DNA from: Taiwanofungus camphoratus
Lineage: Eukaryota > Basidiomycota > Agaricomycetes > Polyporales > Taiwanofungaceae
Direction: 5' to 3'
Length of the DNA stretch: 64,000 nt
NCBI GenBank assembly: GCA_003999685.1
Contig: CP021224.1
Coordinates: 2,480,001 to 2,544,000 of the forward strand
Every line of letters begins with the position of its first letter. The first letter of the stretch is position 1. Both the position numbers and the translations under genes were made by a program. The notes under the pieces were generated by a model, which saw nothing but the letters and a program-made list of their open reading frames with translations, searched no databases and was not told where the DNA came from. Below are positions 1 to 10,715 of this stretch, piece after piece.

Positions 1-1418
1 TCAAGTATCAACCTGTCACTAAGATAAATGATCAGATCGTGCACGACAAAAGCACTTGCCTTCGAACAAGGTTTATCTAGTCAATGCTAGGGAGTACGCG
101 GTCAGCAACGTGTCCGTTGTCCAGTATTGTAATGGGAGGTAGTGGGGAAGAAAAGCTTGCAGAAGCACCGGCAGCCAGTGGCAGATAAATGTAGGACAGG
201 GTGATGGGCACCCAGGCATATCAAAATGCTGGAGATGCTCAAGTGTCAGAAATTTGGCGTACTTCGCTGCATGATTGCGATCGCTCGGTGAAGACGTCCA
301 GAAAACGTACCTGGAGCAAGTTTGACTCTAAGCGCGAGCATGATACGCGGTCTATGTGGTCTTGCATTGTTCCTGTATGCATTATTGGTTCTGCGCGTGA
401 GTGCTGCAATGTAGAATATTCATTGCACAGAATGTCGTAGGGCAGGTGCACGATGGATTGAAGGCTTCTGCATCTCAAGCGCGAAGACAAGCTACCCAAT
501 ACCGCACCTCAGGCAGGACCCTTCTTTGTTCTGTCTTGCTCTCGATGTTTGCAATCGCCACCCTCAAAGGATAAAGCATTGACTGCGCACCAACCGCGCA
601 TCGATCACAGCCGCTAGAGCACACACCTGCCGGACCAGTCTTGAGATGCTCCAGGGATGTTACACTGACGACTTCCAAAAAGCAGACCATCTCTATTTGG
701 ATCTGGTAGGGAACATCCCCCGGGATATAGTCTTTCAGGTCCTTATTGCTGCACACAAATAGGGCCTCAAGAAGACTAGATGTCACGATAAGGCTCCTGC
801 CTGAGGTGCAATACCGAGTGAGACATAATGACAGGCAAAGAGATAGAATAAAGATGCGAACAGGAATCAGATGGAGAATCAAGAATGTGTCACCGATGTC
901 CTGTCTAGTGCTCAGGCGCTCACAGTCAGGTTCTGGAATAACTTCTACTTCCCCGCAACAGGAGGGGCGGAGACGTACCGGGCTGCATCGTGGCGACTGG
1001 GATCGAGTCTTGCATGTTCGAGTCAGTGCCCTTTCTCTTTCTGATTGGCTATCCTCTGAGACATATAGACTCACTCTGGCGAGGATACCGTACACATATG
1101 TAGACCGTAGATAGGAGTTTCTATGTCAGTGTCATACATCATCGGGAGCATAGCATCGGATGCATTGTGTGTGGCCTCAAGCAGCCAAGGAGGTCACAGC
1201 GATTCGGCGCCTGGGTGACTAGCAATAGTTTTATCTGTCTCTGAACTTCAGGAACGGTGCACGCAGACCGAATCTAGTACGTGCATCAAGATATACGAGG
1301 CGATACACCTTCATATCAACGATCGTCCTCCAAGCTGGACCAATAATATGCCAACGAGTGCTGTCCGAGGGCACCAGCTCTGAAGCATGCCAAGGAAGAC
1401 TGAGAGATGAGGGCAGAT
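1..1418. other. Outer part of left arm, no recognised gene
   Basis: Open frames of 79-206 codons occur on both strands and are mirrored at 19517-20936. They overlap each other, carry no domain I recognise and give no clear intron pattern. I see no supported gene here. Confidence 0.5.
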
Positions 1419-2170
1419 CTATCTCGTTTTGACGGCATGCTGAGCATCACTCCCAGCTTTCACAAGCTTCGATACACGGGTTGCCATATCCACGGCCATG
1501 ACTAAAGGGATGAGGAAGAATGGAATGTAACTGGATAGCAGCAAAAGTCGCTGTTCAGAGGTGATTGAAACGAGCTCGGCGGTCACAGTCTGGGACGACG
1601 TGAGAGGTGTCGTAAGGATGACTGCGAGACAGGGAAGTGTAGTCGTGCTTGTCGATGCCGCATAGATCAGAAGCAGTACGTAGATGCTACGCGAGTCTGC
1701 AAGTATAATACGTGAGAAACTATATTAGAACATATATATAAAGCTTCACCTTTCCATAGCCCTCGCATGCCAAAAATGAAGACTGGGATCTGGAAGAACC
1801 TGAATAGAAGAGGCAGTCATGTCGCGGGTAAAGTCAGCAGTCAGAATGTCAAAAGCGACTAACGCTTCAAGCATAAGGAACGTCTTGAACCAAACATAGC
1901 TGTCAAGCTGTCCAAAGTAGCCCATAGCACCACCGATGAGGGGGTCGCTCGACATGGCGATATAGAGCTCGGGTATCTTTGAGATCATGGCAGGTACCAT
2001 GGATGTAGGATATATAGCCTGGAGATCGACCAGAAGCGTCGCAGGGAGGTGTATCTACAAATGGGAGAGGGCAATGAGCGTGGGGGGTAGGATGAAGCAC
2101 GGAGGCTCACCATAAAGAACGTGAAATAGACAAGGTCAAGTGGACGCGATGTTAGTTTGACCCTGGCCAT
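1419..2170 (-). CDS. TMEM97/sigma-2 receptor-like EXPERA-domain membrane protein (left copy)
   Basis: This four-exon gene is a mirror copy of the one at 18765-19516 and looks intact, with the same start, splice sites and stop. It predicts 192 residues. The first exon ends after RPLDLVYFTFFM and the second opens with IHLPATLLVDLQ, the typical start of the EXPERA (emopamil-binding/TM6SF2/TMEM97) family, which are four-helix membrane proteins of the endoplasmic reticulum linked to sterol handling. Hydrophobic segments are visible at the N-terminus, around FFQIPVFIFGMRGLW, and twice in the last exon. It diverges from a TRM82 fragment across a 294-bp shared promoter. Family assignment is confident; the ligand is unknown. 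Confidence 0.85.
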
Positions 2171-2464
2171 GGCAAAGTTCTAGTTTACGGTCACAGGATG
2201 TTTCGAAAGGTTGCAGCTGTTGTCAGGTGATGTAGGCAGTCTGCAGTGGGTGACTTTGACACGGTGAGCACCGAGACGGAGATCTTCGCTACTGGTGATC
2301 ACCGTTGAGATGTGCTCGTCAGGCTGACCTTTTATAATGCACTTTGCACGGTCGTACGATTATGCGGACCATGAGGCTCAAGAATTCGAACGTCAAGAGG
2401 GAAGACGCCAAAGTCGCGTCAAGGTTCGCGTCGCGCTGAGCGCCAAAGGTTTCCCAGTACGCTC
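2171..2464. promoter_or_regulatory. Bidirectional promoter, left copy
   Basis: These 294 bases separate the divergent start codons of the TMEM97-like gene (2170, minus) and the TRM82 fragment (2465, plus). The mirror stretch 18471-18764 lies between the intact gene pair. No factor-binding motif is claimed. Confidence 0.55.
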
Positions 2465-3025
2465 ATGTCTTTTTTTCCTCACTATCGTCTTTTTCTGGGA
2501 ACTTCTCGGGCAATTGTTATCTCTGGACCCCATATACAAGTGATTGATTCCCAGTGTGTGCGATGCGTCTTTTGGCGTCTCAGCTAGCTAATTAAACGAG
2601 GCAGAAGTGGCGATCTCATTCATTCCACAGTGAAGTTAGAGGCGGAAGATGACGCTTTGCTGAAAACCGGCCTAATACGCTGCGCAGCGGCTGACGATGC
2701 CCTTAAACATGTCATTACGGTGGGGGACGATAAGAAGTTGAAGGTCTGGCAAGTCGATGGGCTGAAGCTCCTGAGTGAGAGGCAAGCCAGGATCTCATAA
2801 ATTGAATGTGTAAAATTCCCTGACCAAGACACGATATCTACACTTGCTCATTATCAATCAGAGAGCTGCCAAAGAAGCCAACGGAGATGCGCTTTACGCG
2901 CGACGGGCAAACTATCCTCGTTTCCGATAAATTCGGAGATGTATTCAGGTCAGACTCGCATCCTCCGCTATTCGAATGTACCCTCACAGTCACGCTACGC
3001 AAATTGTACTTCCTATGCTAGCTAT
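2465..3025 (+). pseudogene. Truncated TRM82/WDR4 copy (5' fragment)
   Basis: The fragment starts with the same ATG and reading as the intact minus-strand gene at 16246-18470 (N-terminus MSFFPHYRLFLGTSRAIVIS). It carries exons 1 to 3, including the GC-AG second intron, and stops matching just inside exon 4, where the DNA becomes unrelated. The WD-repeat body is absent, so no working tRNA methyltransferase subunit is expected. It is a by-product of the inverted duplication. A short transcript may still be made because the shared promoter is copied too. Confidence 0.85.
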
Positions 3026-3039
3026 CCACGATAGATGTG

Positions 3040-3260
3040 GTCATGTTGCAAGGTGATTGCAGACATAGTGCACGATATCGATAAGTCTCAAACGATGGAA
3101 AGCTTGAAAGCTTAAAGCTTAAAGGCACTTATTGTCTGACCGCATTGTCTTTCGCACATAAATCACATTCAAGAACGCACGTCAATATTGTCCAACCATC
3201 GTAGCCTCGAAGCCGCTCTACGCCGTCTTCCCGTAGCCTACAGCATCTTGGCCATCCCAT
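3040..3260 (+). repeat. FunK1-linked repeat, copy 1
   Basis: This stretch resembles 8630-8740 (plus) and the reverse complement of about 28950-29140. Shared landmarks are an ATATCGATAAG block, an AATCACATTCAAG block and a conserved frame reading SLEAALRRLPVAY. At the other two sites the repeat sits upstream of and divergent from a FunK1 kinase gene. Here it lies next to the inner edge of the inverted-duplication arm, with no kinase attached. Confidence 0.7.
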
Positions 3261-3324
3261 CTCTCCACGCTGTATCTCGCCCTCCATCTTTACCAATTGT
3301 CTCATCAGTTTTCATTCGCCTCTC

Positions 3325-3769
3325 CATGTCGTCTACATCCGCGCCAGTCTTAATCACGCATTCCTGGACATATACGCTGCACATTCCTGCTCCTCACTGG
3401 CACCGGAGAACACGTTCTGCCCGACCGAATATCTTGTGCTACGTCGAAACGAGCACGGCACCGTCCGGAGAGTGCAGGTCCTTGGACCCAGATTGGAAGG
3501 CTGGCGCGAAAGAAAGAAACATGTACATACGGGGGGGCATGGCGGGTCAGATGATTCAACGACGGAATCTGTCACTACAGGCTCGGTGAACGCGCTACCA
3601 CGTGACCGTGGTCAGCCTAGCATTCACTACTTATGGTCAAACTCCGGGCGATTGTGCGAGCGCTTGACACTCTTAAGACATTTCCTCCATCTGATGGCGG
3701 CGACGAAGGGACAGAAGTAACACAGACGGTGGAGGGGCTCATCCTGCCTCCCACCGACTGCATCTAATG
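3325..3769 (+). CDS. Possible small hypothetical gene, model uncertain
   Basis: An ATG at 3325 opens a frame (MSSTSAPVLITHSWTYTLHI) and the 3' part reads KLRAIVRALDTLKTFPPSDG before a stop at 3767-3769. The two parts are in different frames, so an intron or breakage must lie between them. I do not recognise a family. A CACGTG site like those in the FunK1 promoters lies at 3599-3604 within this stretch. Composition looks coding-like, but the call is weak; it could be the remains of a gene once linked to a FunK1 segment. Confidence 0.25.
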
Positions 3770-4800
3770 TCACTCGAGAATGCTGGTATGAACGACTAGC
3801 GAGAATTCGGGCGATGCAAGAATGTGTAGGGGACTTTGTCTGGAATATACCAATCTACTTACCTCCCTGCGCTCGGATTTGACTGCCCTTGCATTCTTCG
3901 AAGCGCATGGTATGTAATGCATACTTGTCCGGCCGGCGCATGGCATTCCTCCCCAATTGCCAGACCTCATGCGACGTTGTTATAGCCAATGAATGATTGG
4001 CGAGATTCTTCGTCGACCACCCTTTAACGACTGTCGTTTCCTGGCGGCCATGTCTTTCCCACTCGTAGGACCGTCGCAATCAAGAAGAGTTTCCACAGCA
4101 CTGTTTGCCTTCAAGCGTGTGATTTTTGTTTCTCTATCAACTGATTCAAGCATTGTACTTTCCGTTCTGCGGGAGGGCTGTCAATTCCTGAGCCGGGTGA
4201 GTTATCTATGTACAGGCTTTCTACTTACATCAAATATCTGTTTACATACATTATAACTATAAGACAGGCGCCCGCGTGCTCGATTCGAAAGCTCCTGTTT
4301 CGACGATGAAGATACCTTGTTTGGACCATGCTTGAAGCTGCTACGCTGTAGCTGAGGCACTTGACGTGTCAATGGAAACTGTTCCTCCCCTCGAATGGTC
4401 TCTGTTTGGTGATCTAGCCCCTTCTGATACTTCTTATATTTGATTATGGAAAATCACTCCCGAGAAATAATTCGAGTGTATGACTTTACGAACGAAGCAA
4501 GTGATAATACATCCTCAAAAATGTGATATAAACTACGTGAAAGATGCGAGAGAACTGAGACAAGACATATCAATACATTCCGGTATAAAGTCGACTATCG
4601 ATCGGGTATACAACCTGGGTACGACATGCTATCTTCCACTGGAAATAAATTCACCCGATCCTCAGTAATGGCCACGAAAGCATTGTACCAGGAGGTAGTG
4701 GAAGAGCAATGGGAACAGGTGGTGGCTGTCGAGGCTGCTGGAGGACAATTGGAGACATGAGAATAGATAAGCTGATATGCAGAAGATGTCACGAAGAGTA
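3770..4800. other. Intergenic, nothing recognised
   Basis: Only short scattered open frames occur. The last 200 bases show weak similarity to the stretch just after the FunK1-C stop, which fits an extended FunK1 duplication. Confidence 0.5.
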
Positions 4801-7504
4801 TCAAGGCCCCGAAGTTGAAAGACCAAGAGACTGCATGAAGACCTCATATGTCAATAGCTCGTCCATGCGCTCGTGCACTTTTGACATCTCGACGCTGACG
4901 GATTCTGCCTTCTCCAAATCACCGCTGGCTCTTGCTGTTTGCCAAAGAAAATCCAAGGAGATGAGACTCAGTCTTACTGTGGTGACTGCGACCAACACGA
5001 TGCGAAGCCGCTGAACCCACGACACCGCGAGCGCCTTATAATCAGGATGTGCAGACCGAAATGCGGCTGTGAAGTGACTTTTATCGATCATGAATGACAT
5101 CTTGTTGGAACCGATCTGAGACAACTTGGGGCACTCCCAGTCCGGGAAATGCCCAAACGTATGCCGCACTGGATCAAATACAGCACACACCCATGCCAGC
5201 ACGAAGAAGAATGACTCTAAATCATGACGATACCGGTGAAGCGGTACCCTTCCCACGGATAGCAGATCAAGAGCCATGAATGGACCTGTGCCAGTGCGAT
5301 ACCGAGGTCGCTTATGTGGCTCCTCCTTCGCTGCCTTAGCGGGTAACGGGTCAGCCTGTTTGTCACCTTTGTACAGATCTGGCGCCTCGGTGGTCGACTC
5401 CGTATCCTGTTGCTTTGATGTCTTGTCGTCGTCGGCAACCGGGGCATACTCGAAGATGATGTCATCATTCAGTTCCGTCCCTTCGATAGCCTCCCTGACA
5501 TCTTCCATGTACTCCTCTTTTGAAGGTTCCTTCATCGCGAGATCCCAGTCACACAGAACACCCATGACTAGACCGTCCTCCCTGTAGAACATGATATTGT
5601 TCACACTGATATCGCGATGCAAGATACTAGATGTTTTCCACACCCAGTGGTGAGCTAATGAGATTATGAGTCGGGAGTTATTCGGCATTTGATAGTACAA
5701 GTGTACGTACCATTCACGACATCGACAAATACTTTCTTGAACTCGTCAACGCTGTTCACTTGTTCAAGGACCTCATATTTCTTCATCACCATTAGGCGGA
5801 ATATCCGCTCCTCGTAATCCAGAAGACCATTCATGTAGAATCTGGGCAAGTCCATCTGTTCCATATTCCGAGTGATCGAGCACTTCAGATCGACGACATG
5901 ATCAAGCCAGCGTGGTGCATGCGTCTTCAGTCCCTGCCGGATGATTCTTATGAAGCCGTCTTCTGCATCCCGCTCCTTCGAAGGCCATGCCATCTTCGCT
6001 ACGAGCTCATCTTCGCCAAATAGAGTTTTCGCCCTTCCAGTCGCCTTGATCGGCACGATAGTGGTCCCCCGTCCGACTGCACCGAAATCGGTGATCACTC
6101 TTCGACTTTCATCGACCTTGAACACCACCTTCTCCAATGGTGTTTCATTCACGTCTATAGCAAGCTGATCGTCCAGCTCCAGCTGCACACCAGAGTAATT
6201 CTCGTATGTGCCCGTCGGGAATTTGAGGAAAGGACAGATCCCCATACGCGCATGGTCCGCCGACTCCATGGCTGCGAGGAAAAGCACCAGAAGGTCTGGG
6301 TTTAGTATGAAGTCGAATGGTTCAGATTGAACGATCCCCATTCGATCTCCATACCACAGCGTGATTAATGTGCTCTTGATCATGCATCCGGTCGCAAACG
6401 ATCTGACGCCATGCGACAGCAACTCGTTCATGTATTTCCCTGCCTGCACTTCATGGTCCGTCAACATCGGCTGGTCATTAGGGTCGAGCTCCCTATTGAT
6501 ATGCTCTGGTGGTGCAATGCTCATGCTGGCATCATCGTCGCCATTGATATTTGAGCGAGAGCGCTTTGATGGCCGTTCGTCGTCTTCGAAAATAGTGGCC
6601 GGTACCTTGCGCTTTGCGGTCGTTAGATGGTCCAAAAGTCCCTTGCGTCGACTAGACGTAGCCTTCACAAGTGTGGAAGACTCCCCAACATTCTCCGGCT
6701 GTAGAGAGCGGCACAGTCAGCCAATATAAAGGACTGCGATTAATCAACTTTTGTACCTTTTCAAAGGGCAATTCAAATTCGGCCTGATCTTGTTTACCAA
6801 CCCCTTTTTTGACTTCAATAAACCCAAGGTACCACTCCCATCGCCGAAGCTCCTCGCTGCGGGTCGTACCCAATGCAAGATCCGGCTTCAACGCCACCGT
6901 GTAGTCTCCTTTCACAGTGCGCTCCCGTAGACGGAAAACGTCCAATGTTCCAAGGCGTTCACCGAAAGTCGCAACACGTCTTTGCCGTTCACGACGCTCA
7001 CCAGACGATATCTCGCCGATGATGTGCCTCAAAAGGTTCACCAAAGGAATGTAGCTCTCTCTCTCGAAACGAGATTGCATGTATTCCTCCACATGTTTCT
7101 TCGGAATTGATTCTTCTTGCAAATATGGGACGTCTTTCGAAGTGAAATCCCATACTGCCCGAATGAACTCGCGCACAGGCATTCCGCGGTGAACTTTGTC
7201 TCTGAAGTGCGCCCGTACATACCGCTTGACGCCCTCATCCACGATAATGCCATCCTCTCCGGAGGCGTACATATGTGCCTTTGACTTGAAAGGCGTTCCT
7301 TGAGCTGTGGGATAGACACGATCAGAATATTTGCAATATGAACATCGTGACCATCCTACTTGTCGCATAGGGCTGCCGAGGCGGTGTTTTTGGTGCCCGT
7401 AACTTATCCATGTATGGAGGTTCAGATCTATTTCCTTGCTTTGGATGCTGATCCTTGGTGTTGTCCGTTTCCGGTTGGAAGTTAGGCTCAGCTCCGTCAG
7501 TCAT
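4801..7504 (-). CDS. FunK1-type protein kinase (FunK1-A)
   Basis: FunK1 (fungal-type protein kinase, PF17667) is a fungal kinase family greatly expanded in mushrooms; substrates are largely unknown. The gene has four exons. The start chosen is ATG at 7504, which opens the frame (MTDGAEPNFQ) that splices into YASGEDGIIVDEG. The N-terminal half carries KPDLALG, and the central part LWYGDRMGIVQSEPFD with GRGTTIVPIKATG, a likely nucleotide-binding region. The catalytic loop reads HRDIS at 5605-5619 and the metal-binding site is DWDLA (5536-5550) in place of DFG, usual for the family. GTGPFMALDLL and YRHDLESFFFVLAW follow. Introns lie after TPPRQPYAT, FEK and VDVVN. It looks intact. Its central tract is nearly identical to FunK1-C. 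Confidence 0.9.
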
Positions 7505-7730
7505 TGTGATGTCAGTTTGGTGGGATGCGCAGGGATAGTAGCGAAAGCGGATCCAGAAAGGATAGAATGAGTATGATGAAGACATGATTTCCATTTTGCG
7601 TCTTATAAGCAACTAAGGGTGGCCAAAGCTTGTGTGGCCAGGTGAAGATCGTGGCTTGCTCGATGGATGCGGTGACTCGCACTTCGTGGCTGGACGCAGA
7701 ACAATGAGAACGCGACCACGTGACCGTGTT
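7505..7730 (-). promoter_or_regulatory. FunK1-A promoter with CACGTG and TATA-like box
   Basis: Read on the minus strand this holds a CACGTG site (7717-7722), then a TTGGCCACCC block and CTTATAAG (about 7603-7610) shortly before the start. The same order occurs before FunK1-B and FunK1-C, while the DNA in between differs in length. This suggests a conserved core promoter; the binding factor is unknown (CACGTG suits bHLH proteins). Confidence 0.6.
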
Positions 7731-7799
7731 TGGAACTAAGTCTAAGACGGCAATTTGCGGCGTACTTGTGAGCCTTCATAATATACAGGACCATTCAAA

Positions 7800-8760
7800 T
7801 CCGTGTCTAATTCTCAGTGTGGTCTGGCGAGAACTACAATCTTGACCTTTCTGGAGAGGGTGTATAATAAATAAGTGCGACGCACAGGCGAATCGGTTGC
7901 CTGGCGCAGTATCTGTGTCACCGGTGTTTTCTCTATGCGACGAGGCGCCTTGATTTTCTGAGGAGCATCACCAACAATTGATAAGGATTATGCTCACCAC
8001 TCCTGACCACAACCTCTTTGCCTGACACCCTATTCCGATAGTATTCCTGTTGTCCCGGTACGGTGTCCAGACAGTAACGAACGAGCAGTTGTCCCTATAG
8101 GTGTTCTGACCCAACCATTCTGTCTAAGCCAGGGCCTTCGGAGTTTAATGGGATAAGTTTCCCAAGTTTTGCTTGATTCCGCCGGTGCTTGTTACATGTA
8201 GGTGGACCTCGTCGAAAGGTGGAACTTAGTCAATGTTATCTTCCTAGGTCGATAAGCGCTATAGTGTTTTTTTTTTTCACTGGAAAGGCGGCTAATCCGA
8301 CGTGGAAAAGCTGGGAAACTGAGACCCATCCTGGGGGGACCGGTCTCTAATGCATCCCAGTGGACGAAGTCATGCGAGTCTGCATATTGTGCGATTGTAT
8401 TGATATCAGGCCGGCATAAATGCAAGAAGGAGAGTGGATAGGAACGATGAGCGACTTTTGAATCGAAACTAGGTCTGTCTGCCAGGCGGGTGTTGTACAC
8501 CATCCGCGTATGCCCCTACCCGAGGTGCGATGATATACCTGTGGCGAAACCCCGAACAGATAACAATACCAGAACTGAGACAACGGAAGACTATCTGCTA
8601 GGCTACCGCTTATACGAAGGCAGTGTCTTTGCGGTGAATCACATTCAAGAACGCACACCAACACCGCTTAACTGTCGCAGCCTTGAAGCCGTTCTACGCC
8701 GTCTTCCCGTAGCCTACATCGATACCTACTCCAGAGCCCATGTGCCTGCCGCACCAGTGA
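7800..8760 (-). repeat. Upstream segment of FunK1-A, inverted copy of 28950-30170
   Basis: Translated and nucleotide landmarks match the DNA upstream of FunK1-C in inverted order, for example VYHRTSGRG with a TDLVSIQKSLIVP frame against YHRASGRG with PGFKPEVAS. A third, CpG-poor copy lies at 36540-36920. The outer end is the FunK1-linked repeat at 8630-8740. No complete gene is evident, although the recurring frames may be remains of exons. Confidence 0.65.
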
Positions 8761-8950
8761 ACAAGAAAGCACCGTGTACCGGTACGAGTTACCTCCTCTA
8801 GCAGAAGTGCGCCTGCATCAAGGAAGACGGAAACAATTGAATTCGCTTCGAGCAGGCCTAGACATAATACACATGCCACCCAGATTCGGCCATCTCGCCC
8901 TCATGCCTTCCCCACACTTCCTCCACGTCCAGCGCGATCGACACATTTTC

Positions 8951-10715
8951 TTACTGAACCGGGCGGATGGCCTCCTGACGCGGCCATTTATCGAAGTGGC
9001 CTGCCGACTTATATAGCGCAGTGTATGCCGACCCATCACCCTGCAAGCCACGCGGATCCGTCAGTCCATAGGCATTCATCAGCATGACAGGACCAAGGGG
9101 GGGACTCACGATGATGCCGCTCGGGAAACCCGCATCGAACGGCAGCACGCCCTCGAGGAAGGCGATCTGCTCCGCGCTCAGCGCGATGTCCAGCGCGGCG
9201 ATGTTCGACAGCAGGTGCTCGACTTTGCGCCCGCCAATGATGGGGAACACGTACGGCGTCTTCTGCATCACGTACGCGATGGCCACTGCATCAAGATGGA
9301 AGTGTCAGCAGGCTGAAGACAGGCAGCGAGCAGGGGGCGCACCGGCGGTGATGTCCTTGGTGCCCACTTCCTGCGCGACTTTCTCGAGTGCTTGGCAGAC
9401 CTTGCGCTGCTCAGGCGTGCGCTCCCACGCATCGCTGGCCGTCATCCGGCCTGCGCATGTCCGGTGTCAGTCATACTCAGCAGGACCTCGCCCGACGGGC
9501 AGCGGGATCAGATAGGTGGACTGCGGATGAGGCGTACCTTTCTCGCCAGTCTGGCGCCGACGCTCCTCTTCCTCGTCCGAGCGTATCTTACTTGTAGCAA
9601 GCACGTAGAACGGGGCAAGCGCCATCCCTATCCACAAATCACAGGCCGTCAGCCGAAACTAACCCTGGTAGGCGAGCGACAACGCGTAACAAGCCGCACC
9701 TTCTGCACGCGCCATGGGAATGATGTCGCGCTCCATGTCGCGCTGGAGGATGCTCCACGCGCCTTGATAAATCACGAAGGGCGTTTTGCCCGTGAGCCGC
9801 GCATACATGTTTGCCTTCGAGACGAGCCACGCCGGGGTGTCCGAGATTCCCTAGATCGGGGTGGTTCAGTCTCGCAGGCTTGCGCCGAGAGGCGACGAGA
9901 CGTACAAGATACAAGACTTTGCCCTGGGCGACGAGATGATGGAGTCCGTTCATCACCTCCTCAACGCCACTGTGCCAGTCCCACTGTGGAAGCCGTGATC
10001 AGACGTAGTCGGACGGACTGGCGAGAAAGCACCGCACCCAGTGGACATAAAGGATGTCGATGTAGTCGGTTCGCAGCTTCTTAAGCGACGCCTTGACAGA
10101 GTTGTGGAGCGATTTCAAATTATTGCCTACAAAGGCGCTCTTCTGCGCGATTGGCGCAGCACGCTTGTAGTTGGTTGTATACTGCGCAAATACATCGGAT
10201 GAGCACCGTGTTACCGCGCCATATTGCTCCATCTCTTTGACTGGATAGAGTTCATTCTAATGATAGGTCTGAGAGAAGGTCTGGGGTGCCGTAGCCTTCC
10301 AAGCCTTCGGCATCTGCACTCGACACAAGGTCCCACATTGTCCCCGACGTACTGCGTAGCCCTACGCGTGACCAAATTTTTCAATGATTGAGCTACCGAC
10401 CTTCGTAGCGACGACCATTTGCTCGCGGACATCCCGTGCCTCCATCCATTCTCCAAGGAACTCCTCTGAGGACTCGTCTTGGTAGTCATTCGCTGTATCA
10501 ATGAAATTCCCGCCAGCGCCATAGAAGGCATCGAGCAGCTTGAAGCTGCCTTCCTTGTCCATGGCGCCCATGCCAAACTTGGCCCACTTGTCGCCGATGC
10601 TCATGGCCCCGAGGCATATGGGCGAGACGTGGATGCCTGCAAGGGGGGCAAGCTGGCGATGGCGTCCGAGCTTAGTTTTTGGTTCGGTAGGGGTTATCCA
10701 GAATTTGGACGCCAT
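8951..10715 (-). CDS. Aldo-keto reductase, aryl-alcohol dehydrogenase/norsolorinic acid reductase type
   Basis: This is an NADPH-dependent carbonyl reductase of the AKR9-like fungal group, which includes aryl-alcohol dehydrogenases. The first exon (ATG at 10713-10715) reads [14 protein letters not shown] and holds Asp and Tyr of the catalytic tetrad in DTANDYQDE and Lys in VVATK. A later exon has [13 protein letters not shown] with the catalytic His, then [35 protein letters not shown] and [14 protein letters not shown]. The last exon has [16 protein letters not shown], the cofactor-binding end. Several introns are needed; the first, at 10182-10400, is 219 bp, long for this genome, but joins ATK to YTTNYKR in phase. 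The gene looks intact at roughly 385 residues. Its substrate cannot be told from sequence. Confidence 0.88.

Larger units (their letters stand above)
1..3025. repeat. Left arm of a 3-kb inverted duplication
   Basis: This stretch is the reverse complement of 17911-20936; left and right positions add up to about 20935-20937. The TMEM97 coding region is identical in the two arms as far as I can compare by eye, while small substitutions and a 2-bp length difference occur elsewhere. Similarity ends inside TRM82, just after its third intron. The arm touches base 1, so its outer boundary may lie outside the window. The outer part (1-1418) holds several open frames mirrored in the other arm, but none resembles a family I know. 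Confidence 0.95.

Noticed and set aside
475-1095. 206-codon minus-strand frame in the left arm, mirrored in the right arm
   Set aside because: Low-complexity, no recognisable domain, overlapped by an opposite frame; being mirrored reflects only the duplication.
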